From NCBI RefSeq assembly GCF_019599145.1, contig NZ_CP080647.1, forward strand, positions 9,982,001 through 10,046,000: DNA of 64,000 bases, read 5' to 3'. Source of the stretch: Streptomyces akebiae (GTDB lineage: Bacteria > Actinomycetota > Actinomycetes > Streptomycetales > Streptomycetaceae). Under the pieces are notes generated by a model that ran no database searches, was not told the origin of the DNA, and saw only the letters and a list, made by a program, of their open reading frames with translations. Below, piece by piece: positions 25,328-33,359 of the stretch (within the stretch, counting starts at the first letter, position 1; each line of letters starts with the position of its first letter). The translations under genes and the position numbers were made by a program.

Positions 25328-26578
25328 TCACCTGTCGCCGAAGGCCAGTTGCGACCCGGTGAGCCGGACCCGGATGCCGTCCTCCTCCACGCGTACGTCA
25401 CGCAGCCGCACGTTCCCGCGCTCGGGTTCCGGCAGTTCGAAGGAGAGGGACAGCCGGTCGGCGAGGGCGGGCCGGGTGAGCCGGGACAGGGCGTCGAGGA
25501 GGTCGGCGTCGATGCCCAGAGCGCGCAGTACGGCGGGGTTCTCCAGGGCCAGATCGATGAGGTTGAGGCTCTGGGCCCGACGGGCGAAGCGCGGGGATCC
25601 GGTCAGTTCGGCGAGTTCGCCCTCGTCGGCGAGGGCCTCGCGGGCGGCGGCGTCCGACATTCCCAGCCGCCGTACGATCGCCGGCACCGACAGCAGTGCC
25701 TTCGCCCTTCGGGTCTCCCGGGCGAGTTCGGCGGAGGCCTTCGGTGTCAGATGCAGACCGTCCGAGGCGCGCGTGCCGGGGCGGTACGTGGCGACGTCCC
25801 CGATGTCCAGGCGCATGCCGCCGATCTCCGTGGCGATGCCCCGCTCGCCCTGCCGCTGGATCGTGGCCTCGGCGCGCAGCCGCAGATCACGTCCGGCGAC
25901 CGGCAGGGTGCCACGCGCCCGGACCCGGTCACGGCCCTCGCCGGTGAACTTCACCTGGGAAGCGCCGAGTTCGCGGTTGAGATCGGCGAAGGACAGCAGT
26001 ACGTCGCCGTCGAGACGCGGAACGTGGGCGCCGCGCATGGTCGTGAGACCCTCGGCGTCCAGCCGTATGTCATGGGCCGTCGCCGACACCTTCGCCAGCG
26101 ACACCCGGTCGGCCGCGACGTCCGGCACGGTCAGCCGCACCGAGTCCAGCCGCTTGTGGGCGAGTTGGGTGAGGAAGGGGAAACCGCCGATCTCCACCTC
26201 GGGCGCCGCGGCCAGGTCCAGCCGGTCCTCCAGGGCGTCCGCGGCCCGGTGTTCCGCGTACAGCACCGCCCACCGGTCCGCGAGGCCGGCGAACGCGGCG
26301 AGAACGACCAGTCCCACGACCGCCTTCACCGCGAGCGGCAGCCCGGCGAACCGTCCCCGGCGCCGCCGGCCGCCCCGCCGATGCACCGGCGGAGCCCACT
26401 GCGGCTCCTGCTCCTCCTCGCCGCCGCGTCCGGTGGTGTCCTCGTCGAAGAACTCCTCCAGGGAGGTCACTTCCAGAGGACCGTCGTCGAGGGCGCCGAG
26501 CTCCTCGTAGGGGTTGCGCGGCGCGTCGGAGCGATCGTCGGACATCTGATGCGGATCTGTGCGGTGGGGGGAGCGCAT
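25328..26578 (-). CDS. LmeA/DUF2993-family membrane-anchored lipid-binding-type protein
   Basis: A 416-aa protein. An acidic cytosolic N-terminus (NPYEELGALDD) and an Arg-rich stretch precede one membrane helix (AVKAVVGLVVLAAFAGLAD, ~85-103). The outer part is DUF2993: KRLDSVRLTVPDVAADRVSL, AHDIRLDAEGL, and later LSLSFELPEPERGNVRLRDV. Mycobacterial LmeA is a phosphatidylinositol-binding protein needed for lipomannan maturation; DUF2993 proteins in Streptomyces are poorly studied. The start could also be ATG 26545. The gene is not in an obvious operon. Confidence 0.82.
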   Translation of the reverse strand: MRSPHRTDPHQMSDDRSDAPRNPYEELGALDDGPLEVTSLEEFFDEDTTGRGGEEEQEPQWAPPVHRRGGRRRRGRFAGLPLAVKAVVGLVVLAAFAGLADRWAVLYAEHRAADALEDRLDLAAAPEVEIGGFPFLTQLAHKRLDSVRLTVPDVAADRVSLAKVSATAHDIRLDAEGLTTMRGAHVPRLDGDVLLSFADLNRELGASQVKFTGEGRDRVRARGTLPVAGRDLRLRAEATIQRQGERGIATEIGGMRLDIGDVATYRPGTRASDGLHLTPKASAELARETRRAKALLSVPAIVRRLGMSDAAAREALADEGELAELTGSPRFARRAQSLNLIDLALENPAVLRALGIDADLLDALSRLTRPALADRLSLSFELPEPERGNVRLRDVRVEEDGIRVRLTGSQLAFGDR

Positions 26579-26807
26579 CGCCTCATCCGAACATGTCCAC
26601 CACCCCCGCCCGCAACCTGAACCCCGCGTATGCGATGTAGTTCACGATCGCGACGAGGGGTGGCGAAGGCAGCCGACCGCGGGCACGAGCGGGAGCTGAC
26701 CTTCTGTCACGGGCGGTGCCCGTTCCCGTACAGTCCGTGCTGCGAGAATGTGGTGCGCGGCCGACCCGGCGGTCGAGGGGCCGAGCGGGCGATCAGGGGG
26801 TAGACAC

Positions 26808-28136
26808 ATGGACACCGAAGCCGGTCCCGGCTCTCTTCCGCACGCTCCCGCGACGGGGTGGCCCGTCCCGGAGGCCGAGCCGGGGCTGGTGGCGCGGTGG
26901 CGGTCGGACGGCGGTGAACTGCTCGATCTGCTGACGCTGGTGCGTGAACGGCTCGGCGGGGTCGCGGCGTTCCGCCTCGGGCCGACTCCCACCGTCCTCG
27001 TCACCGACCCGCAGGCGGTCCGGCACGTCCTCGCCCTGCGGCCGGAGCGCTACGTCAAACGCTCGCACCGCGCCCGGCTGCTGATCGGCGACGGTGTCCT
27101 GGCCGCCGACGGTGCGGCGTGGAAGCGGCAACGCCGACTGCTGCAGTCCCAGTTCACCGGTCCCGGGATGCGCCGCTACGAGCAGCGGATCACCGCCGCC
27201 GCCCGCACCACCTCGGCACGCTGGGAGACGTACGCACGCACCGGGCAGACCTTCGACGTCGGCCAGGAGATGCGCCGCTTCGCCCTGGACACCATCTGGC
27301 GTTCCCTCACCGGCCACCCCCTCGACGACGAGACGCAGCGCGAACTGGCGGCCGTGGAAACCGTGGGGGCCGCCCTGCCCACCCTGCCCGCCGACGCCGG
27401 CGAGGCCCGGGACGCCGTCGCCGACGACCTCGCACGGATCGACGCGGTCGCCCGGCGCGCCATCGACGCCGCCCGCGGCGGCGCGGCGGGCCCGCACGGT
27501 CCGGGACTGCTGCACGTGCTGACCGACGCCTCCACCGAGCACCCCGAGTACACCGACCAGCTGATCCGCGACGAGTTCGTCACCCTGCTGGCGGCCGGAC
27601 ACGAAACCACCGCCACCACCCTGACCTGGCTCCACCTGCTCCTCGACCGGCACCCGGAAGCACGCGCACAGGCACTCGCCGCCGGAGACGAGGGTTCCAC
27701 GGAGCGCCGCCAGGCGGTCCAGGCCCTGATCCACGAGACGCTCCGCTTGTATCCGTCCGCCTGGATCCTGGCCCGCCACGCCGCCGAGGACGACGTCCTG
27801 GCCGGTCACCTCATCGAGGCGGGCTCCGACCTCCTGGTCTGCCCGTACCTCACCCATCGCGACCCCGCCCTGTGGCCGGACCCCGAGCGCTTCGACCCTC
27901 GGCGCTTCACCTCCCCGGGCGGCCGCCCCACCCACCCGGGCGCGTACTTTCCTTTCGGTATCGGGCCCCGCGCCTGCCTCGGCCTCCAGTTCGCACTGCG
28001 CGAGGCGACCGTTCTCCTCGAACGACTGCTGCCGCACGCCCCGGTCTTCCACTCCGTGCCCCCGAAGGCCGTCCACGGCATCACGGTCCGCCCCGACGGC
28101 CCCACGCCCGCCGGCCTGAAACCGCCACGGGACTGA
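26808..28136 (+). CDS. Cytochrome P450
   Basis: A 442-aa P450. Oxygen-binding I helix LLAAGHETTATTLTW at ~260-274, K-helix ExxR in IHETLRLYP at ~309-317, PERF motif DPERFDPRRF, and haem loop FPFGIGPRACLGLQ with the axial Cys at ~390. Like CYP102-type and other class-II-like bacterial enzymes it has the HETT motif. There is no ferredoxin or ferredoxin reductase gene next to it, so it must use partners from elsewhere. ATG 26808 gives the short Pro-rich N-terminus (GWPVPEAEPG). Substrate unknown. Confidence 0.93.
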   Translation: MDTEAGPGSLPHAPATGWPVPEAEPGLVARWRSDGGELLDLLTLVRERLGGVAAFRLGPTPTVLVTDPQAVRHVLALRPERYVKRSHRARLLIGDGVLAADGAAWKRQRRLLQSQFTGPGMRRYEQRITAAARTTSARWETYARTGQTFDVGQEMRRFALDTIWRSLTGHPLDDETQRELAAVETVGAALPTLPADAGEARDAVADDLARIDAVARRAIDAARGGAAGPHGPGLLHVLTDASTEHPEYTDQLIRDEFVTLLAAGHETTATTLTWLHLLLDRHPEARAQALAAGDEGSTERRQAVQALIHETLRLYPSAWILARHAAEDDVLAGHLIEAGSDLLVCPYLTHRDPALWPDPERFDPRRFTSPGGRPTHPGAYFPFGIGPRACLGLQFALREATVLLERLLPHAPVFHSVPPKAVHGITVRPDGPTPAGLKPPRD

Positions 28137-28164
28137 GGGGCCGCCTCTACCGGCCCGCCCGGGC

Positions 28165-28815
28165 TCAGGCGTCGGCCGGGCCGTAGAGGGCCGCCTGCGC
28201 GCCGGTGCGCAGGGCCCAGTACCGGTCGCCGTAGGACCAGTGCCACCACTGCGTGGGGTGGTGGGTGAGACCGGCCGTGGTGAGCGCGGCGGACAGCGTA
28301 CGGCGGTTGCGGCGGGCGGTGGCGGTGATGTCCGCGGCGGACGTGCGGCAGGCGCCGTCGTTCTCCTCGGGGCTCGCGTTCACCGGAGTACCCAGGTCGA
28401 GTTCGGCGCCCGCGGTGGTGCACAGGGTCAGATCGACGGCGGCGCCCGCGACGTGCGGGCCGAGCTCCGGCGGCGACAGCGAACGGCTCGCCCGGGACCG
28501 CAGATACGACTCGGACCAGTCGGGGTGCGAGGCGCGCAGCTCGGCCACGTACCGTTCGAAGTGGCTCTGTTGCAGGGCGAGGGGGCGGTAGCCCTCCGTG
28601 ACCAGCAGGCGCAGTCCCTCGGGGAGCAGCCGGGCGGCACGCGCCAGCCGCCACGCGGCCCCCTCGCGCAGCAGGGCGTAGGTTCCCGCCGGATCGGCGA
28701 GCCGGGCGTCGACGCGGAGGAAGGACAACTCCCGCATGTCCACCAGGGGTTCATCGGACTCGTGGACCGGGACGCCGGCCACGCGGGGGTCGTTCATGAG
28801 GATGATCTCTGACAT
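28165..28815 (-). CDS. VanX-like D-Ala-D-Ala dipeptidase family (M15D), catalytic Glu replaced
   Basis: A 216-aa protein of the VanX/DdpX group. It has substrate Arg in VTEGYRPL (~75), zinc ligands His and Asp in PHVAGAAVDLTL (~120-131), CRTSAADI, and the last ligand His in a QWWHWSYGDRYWA block (~184). In VanX the residue before WWH is the catalytic Glu (EWWH); here it is Gln, encoded by CAG. Zinc binding should persist but hydrolysis of D-Ala-D-Ala is doubtful. No signal peptide, as for VanX. No vanH/vanA genes lie nearby, so this is not part of a glycopeptide-resistance cluster here. Confidence 0.87.
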   Translation of the reverse strand: MSEIILMNDPRVAGVPVHESDEPLVDMRELSFLRVDARLADPAGTYALLREGAAWRLARAARLLPEGLRLLVTEGYRPLALQQSHFERYVAELRASHPDWSESYLRSRASRSLSPPELGPHVAGAAVDLTLCTTAGAELDLGTPVNASPEENDGACRTSAADITATARRNRRTLSAALTTAGLTHHPTQWWHWSYGDRYWALRTGAQAALYGPADA

Positions 28816-28852
28816 CTCAGTCCTGTGGGGAGGTGGCGCGTCGCACCGAGAC

Positions 28853-28888
28853 GCCCCCGGGGCCGGTCCGACGACCGGCCCCGGGGGC
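28853..28888. terminator. 16-bp perfect hairpin between VanX-like and CHAP genes
   Basis: GCCCCCGGGGCCGGTC (28853-28868) pairs perfectly with 28873-28888 around a 4-nt loop. It lies 38 bp past the stop of the CHAP gene on the minus strand, where it would form a very stable terminator lacking a U-tract, as is common in Streptomyces. Confidence 0.75.
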
Positions 28889-28926
28889 TCCCCCGTGGAT
28901 GCCTGGCTCTCGTAGCCCGTCGCCCG

Positions 28927-29643
28927 CTACTTCTTGGGCGTCACGTAGCCGACGACGTCACCGGCCTTGGTGTTGTACCGGGTGCGCTGGTAGACGCCCT
29001 CGGTACCGCCGTTGCCCTTCCTGGTGGTGTTCCCCTCGACGGTCGTCAGAGCCTTGGTCTTGGGGTTGTAGCCGATGACGATGCCGATGTGGTCGACGTC
29101 CCAGCCGTTGTTCCCGAGGCTCGGCGTACCGCCGTCCCAGTCGTAGAGCACCGCGTCGCCGACCTTCGGGACGTAGGAGCCCCGGGCGTGCCAGGTGCCG
29201 ATGGACTTGCGGGCCCGGTAGAAGGAGCCGGCGAAGGCGTCGGTGCCCTTCTGGCGGGCGCCGGCGTTCTTCCAGACGTAGCGGACGAAGTCGGCGCACC
29301 AGTTGTTGGTGCGCCACTGCAGCCCGCCGACCTTCTTGCAGTTGCCGACCGACCCGCTCTTCGGGGCGGTGGCGACGGCGCTGTAGTAGTTGCAGTTGCC
29401 GGCCATCTCACGGTTGCGCGGCGAGAGGTTCACCTGCTGCTGCGCCTTGGTCTTGATGGCGCTCTGGAGCGAGACCGCCGCCGCGGCGGAGGACGACCGC
29501 GGTGACGCCGTCGCGGCCGAGGCCGCCTCCGCGGTCAGCGCTCCGCCCGCGAGGGCCGAGATCAGCAGCAGAGCGGCGGCACGTCGTGCCGACGACCCGG
29601 CCGCGGCGGGCTTGGTGGTGTCGATCTTGATGGTGCTGGACAT
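28927..29643 (-). CDS. Secreted CHAP-domain amidase
   Basis: A 238-aa exported protein. The signal peptide has a Lys/Arg-rich start, hydrophobic core RRAAALLLISALAGGALTA and cleavage near ASAA. The CHAP domain (~95-235) has catalytic Cys in NNWCADFVRYVW (~117), His in WDVDHIGIVIGY (~183) and a following VEGNT. CHAP enzymes cleave peptidoglycan as amidases or endopeptidases. The first ~45 mature residues are Ala/Ser-rich with no cell-wall-binding repeat. ATG 29643 has an AAAGGA site. The enzyme probably serves in wall turnover or lysis of competitors (inference). Confidence 0.88.
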   Translation of the reverse strand: MSSTIKIDTTKPAAAGSSARRAAALLLISALAGGALTAEAASAATASPRSSSAAAAVSLQSAIKTKAQQQVNLSPRNREMAGNCNYYSAVATAPKSGSVGNCKKVGGLQWRTNNWCADFVRYVWKNAGARQKGTDAFAGSFYRARKSIGTWHARGSYVPKVGDAVLYDWDGGTPSLGNNGWDVDHIGIVIGYNPKTKALTTVEGNTTRKGNGGTEGVYQRTRYNTKAGDVVGYVTPKK

Positions 29644-29735
29644 CGGAAGTCCTTTCCCCGTGGAATCCCCGTTGGTGCCGGGGAGTTCGGGTGGCTCCCG
29701 TTCCCCTCCGACACCAAGAAGCTTCGCCGGGCCCT

Positions 29736-32700
29736 CTACAACTTCCCTTCAGGTCTTCTTGACGTCCTCGAGGGCCCTTCTTGAAGCGACTCCCGTGCCT
29801 CGTGCACCTCGTACGCGGTGAACACCTCCACGGCCTCCTCCCACAGGGCCCGCGCCCCCTTCTCGTCACCGAGGCGGTCCCGCAGTTCCGCGAGGGAGCG
29901 CAGGGTGCGGGCCCGGGGCAGCGGAAGCCGCAGGATGTCCCAGAGGGCGACGGACTCGGTGAGATGGGCCTCCGCCTCGGTGAACCGCCCCTCGGCCGTG
30001 GCGCATTCGCCGAGGGTGCGCCGGAGCAGTGCCTCACCCCAGCGGTCGCCGTACGCCCGGCACACGTCGAGCAGGCCGGCCAGGTCCGCCGCCGCCTCCC
30101 GGGTGCGTCCGAGCCTGAGACGTGCCTTCGCACGGGCCTGCGCGGCGTACGCGCTCATCAGACGGTCGCCGAACCGCTGGAGGATCGCCAGGGCCTGCCC
30201 GGAGAGTTCCTCGGCCGCCGCGTACTCGCCGAGCGCGCGGTGCAGCAGGCCGTACGTCCGCAGGGCGAGCGCCTCGCCACGCCGGCTGCCGAGTCGGCGG
30301 TAGGCGGCCAGGGACTCGTCGACGAGGACACGGGCGGTGGCGTACTCGCCGAGTTCGAGATGGACCGACCCGGCGAGACGACAGGCCAGGCCGAGCCCGG
30401 CGGTGTCGTCGAGCCGTCCGAAGTCGTCGATGGCACGGGTGAGTTCGCGCGCCGCGTCCCGTAACCGGCCCTGTTCGCGGTAGGTGCCGCCCAGGCCCGC
30501 GAGGGCCGCCGCGTGGCCCCGGGTGTCGCCGAGTTCGGCACACAACCGGACGGCCTGCCGGTAGTGGTCCACGGACTCGGTGAAGTCGTCCTGCTCGTAG
30601 CGGAGTTGGCCGAGGCCGATGAGCAGCAGCGCCTCCCCGGCCCGGTCCTCGGCGCGACGTACGGCGGCCAGCGCGGCCTCATGGGTACGCGACCACGAGT
30701 CGAAGCGGCTGTTGACGATGTAGGCGGACGAGCACAGGGTGACCGCGGCCTCGCGGGCGAGGGCGTGCAGATCCATGGCGGCGGCCCGCTCGACGGCGGC
30801 GGCGATCGCCCCGGCCTCCGCCTCGAACCACGCGGTCGGGTCGGCCAGCACCTGTTCGGCGGCCCGCTCGCCGACCGGCCACAGGGTGCTCGGGTCCTGG
30901 AGCACCACCTCCCCGGAGGGCCCCGCGGCCGTCGCCCGTGCGGTGAGCCACAGCCAGGCGCCCAGCGCACGCCCGAGGGCGGCGGCCCGCTCGGCGCGCG
31001 GTTCCTCCGCCTCGGCCCGCTCGGCGGCGTACACCCGGACCAGGTCGTGCAGTCCGAAGCGCGGCTGCCCGGCCCGGTCGACACCGGTGAAGTGCAGCAA
31101 CTGCGCGTCGATGAGCCGGTCCACGACGTTCTCGGCGTCCTCGGTGTCCGGCAGGTCCAGCAGCGCGGCCACCGTCCAAACGGCCACGTCGGGCGCGCCG
31201 AGCAGACCGAGGCGCCGCAGGGCGGTACGGCCCGGGGCGTCGAGTGCGTCGTAGCTGAGCCCGAGGCCGGTACGCACCTCCAGGTCGCCGACGGTGAGTT
31301 CGTCGAGGCGGCGGCGTTCGTCGGCGAGTCGGTCGGCGAGCATGCGAGGTGTCCAGTGGCGGCGGGTGGCGAGGCGGGCCCCCGCGATGCGCAGGGCCAG
31401 CGGCAGTCCGCCGCAGAGGGCGACGATGCGGCGCGCCGCGTCGGGGTCGCTGCGCACGTGCTCGTCTCCGGCGATCCTGGCGAGCAGTTCGCTGCCCAAC
31501 TCGGCGTCCAGGACGTCGAGTCCGGTGCGGGCCGCGCCGTCGAGGCCCGCCAGCCGGGCACGGGAGGTGATCAGCACCCCGCAGCTCGCGCCGCCGGGCA
31601 GCAGCGGCCGTACCTGCGCCTCGCTGCCCGCGTCGTCGAGGACCAGCAGCACCCGACGTCGGGCGAGCAGACTGCGGAACAGGTCGCCGCGTTCGGCGGG
31701 GCCCTCGGGCGGCTCGGTGCCCATCGCGCGCAGCAGCCGCGCCAGCACCTCGGCGGGTGGCACCGGATCGCTGAAGCCGTGCAGTTCCGCGTAGAGCTGG
31801 CCGTCGGGGTAGTCGGCGGCGACCCGGTGCGCGACCTGGACGGCGAACGCCGACTTCCCGACGCCGCCGGGCCCGGAGACGACCGCGACCGGCATCGCGT
31901 CACGCCGACCGGTCAACAGGGCCGATACCTCGGCGAGTTGCCCTTCCCGGCCGGTGAAGTCGCCGATGGCGGGCGGCAGAAGGGCGGCCCGCGGGAGGGG
32001 ACCGGACCGCGTCGGAGCCGGACCGCCCGGGCTGCCGGCATCGCCGACGGACCCCACGGAAGAGGGATGCGGCCGGGAGCCGTCGGGACGGCGGGCGGGA
32101 TCGGGACGGCGGGAGCCGTCGGTGTGGTGAACGGGTCCGGGCCTGTGGACGGCAGCCGGTCGGTGCGGGGAAGCGAGCCGGTCGGGGTCACCGAGACGCT
32201 GGGCGTCGTCGAGGGGCTGGGCGGACTCCGGGTGGCCCACGGAACGCGGACGGTGTGCGACGCCCGCCCGGTCGGGGCTGCCCGGGGCCGGGTGGGGCGG
32301 TCCCTCCGTCCGGCTGGGCCGTTCCCGCGCCGGGGCGGTGGGCGGCATCAGCCCCGGGTCCGACCGCAGGATCGCCTCGTGCAACTGACGTAACGCCGGT
32401 CCAGGGTCGATGCCCAGTTCGTCGGCGAGTACGGCGCGTCCCTCCGCGTACGCCGCGAGCGCGTCGGCCTGGCGGCCCAGCCGGTAGAGCGTGAGCATCA
32501 GATGCCCGCGCAGCCGTTCGCGCGTGGGGTGGGTGCCGACCAGCGCCGTCAGCTCGGCGACCAGGTGCTGTTCGCGGCCCGGTGCGGCGAGGTCGGCGGA
32601 GATCCGGTCCTCCAGGGCGGCCTGACGCGCCTCCTCCAACCGCTCGGCCTCGACACGCAACGCCCGGCCCACTCCGCCGAGGGCCGATCCACGCCACAAC

Positions 32701-33098
32701 TCCAGCGCCTGTCCCAGCAGTTCGGAGGCGCCCCGGTGATCACCGATGGCCGCCCGGTCGCGCCCCGCCGCCGTGAGCCGCTCGAAGTCCCGCAGGTCGA
32801 GCCGGTCCCGGTCGCCGTCCACCCGCAGCAGATAGCCGGGCGGGCGCGTCTCGATCCCCTCGGCTCCGGCTGGCAGAGCGCGCCGCAGTCCGGAGACGTA
32901 CGTCTGCACGAGCGCGCGTGCGGAGTCCGGTGGCTCGTCGCCCCAGACCGTGTCGATCAGTGTTCCGGCGGAGACCACCCGCCCCGGCCGCAGCAGCAAC
33001 GCGGCCAGCAGCGCGCGGGGTTTGGGCCCGCCGAGCGGAAGACGGCGTCCACCGGACCAGACTTCCACCGGGCCGAGCAGTCGGTACTCCAGGCTCAC
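29736..33098 (-). CDS. AfsR/SARP-family regulator (BTAD + NB-ARC + TPR), two TTA codons
   Basis: A 1,120-aa regulator. The N-terminal OmpR-like winged helix and BTAD (1-~265) start with LEYRLLGPVEVWSGGRRLPL; a Pro/His/Arg-rich linker (~270-375) follows. The NB-ARC domain has P-loop VSGPGGVGKSAFAVQ, Walker B VLLVLDDAG and a GLPLAL motif; the C-terminal ~400 residues are TPR-like helices. AfsR-type proteins are ATP-binding activators of secondary metabolism. Leu codons at 30462-30464 and 32391-32393 are TTA, so translation should need the bldA tRNA. GTG 33098 begins the conserved domain. It is divergent from the acyl-CoA ligase, a possible target. Confidence 0.92.
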   Translation of the reverse strand: MSLEYRLLGPVEVWSGGRRLPLGGPKPRALLAALLLRPGRVVSAGTLIDTVWGDEPPDSARALVQTYVSGLRRALPAGAEGIETRPPGYLLRVDGDRDRLDLRDFERLTAAGRDRAAIGDHRGASELLGQALELWRGSALGGVGRALRVEAERLEEARQAALEDRISADLAAPGREQHLVAELTALVGTHPTRERLRGHLMLTLYRLGRQADALAAYAEGRAVLADELGIDPGPALRQLHEAILRSDPGLMPPTAPARERPSRTEGPPHPAPGSPDRAGVAHRPRSVGHPESAQPLDDAQRLGDPDRLASPHRPAAVHRPGPVHHTDGSRRPDPARRPDGSRPHPSSVGSVGDAGSPGGPAPTRSGPLPRAALLPPAIGDFTGREGQLAEVSALLTGRRDAMPVAVVSGPGGVGKSAFAVQVAHRVAADYPDGQLYAELHGFSDPVPPAEVLARLLRAMGTEPPEGPAERGDLFRSLLARRRVLLVLDDAGSEAQVRPLLPGGASCGVLITSRARLAGLDGAARTGLDVLDAELGSELLARIAGDEHVRSDPDAARRIVALCGGLPLALRIAGARLATRRHWTPRMLADRLADERRRLDELTVGDLEVRTGLGLSYDALDAPGRTALRRLGLLGAPDVAVWTVAALLDLPDTEDAENVVDRLIDAQLLHFTGVDRAGQPRFGLHDLVRVYAAERAEAEEPRAERAAALGRALGAWLWLTARATAAGPSGEVVLQDPSTLWPVGERAAEQVLADPTAWFEAEAGAIAAAVERAAAMDLHALAREAAVTLCSSAYIVNSRFDSWSRTHEAALAAVRRAEDRAGEALLLIGLGQLRYEQDDFTESVDHYRQAVRLCAELGDTRGHAAALAGLGGTYREQGRLRDAARELTRAIDDFGRLDDTAGLGLACRLAGSVHLELGEYATARVLVDESLAAYRRLGSRRGEALALRTYGLLHRALGEYAAAEELSGQALAILQRFGDRLMSAYAAQARAKARLRLGRTREAAADLAGLLDVCRAYGDRWGEALLRRTLGECATAEGRFTEAEAHLTESVALWDILRLPLPRARTLRSLAELRDRLGDEKGARALWEEAVEVFTAYEVHEARESLQEGPSRTSRRPEGKL

Positions 33099-33359
33099 GG
33101 GGCCCCCGTTTCCAGCGTTGCGCGTGCATGCCACATGTTGGCGGCTCGGCATCGTACGCATCCGGTATACGGGGGGTCACGGAGGACATGCGAGTCTCTT
33201 CCAGACCTGTTGCGGTTCCGTCGCATCCGGAAAGCTGCCCCCCCACCCCGGCAAGGGCCCCGACGCGCGAATTCGGCACGGACTCGCCTGCGGCCTCGGC
33301 CCGTGGCCCGGGTCGAGGGCGTAGCCTGCGGCGGGCCGACGCCTGACGAGGAGCCGCTC

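Noticed and set aside
28165..28815. Vancomycin-resistance cluster around the VanX-like gene
   Set aside because: No vanH, vanA, vanR or vanS homologue lies nearby, and the catalytic Glu is replaced.
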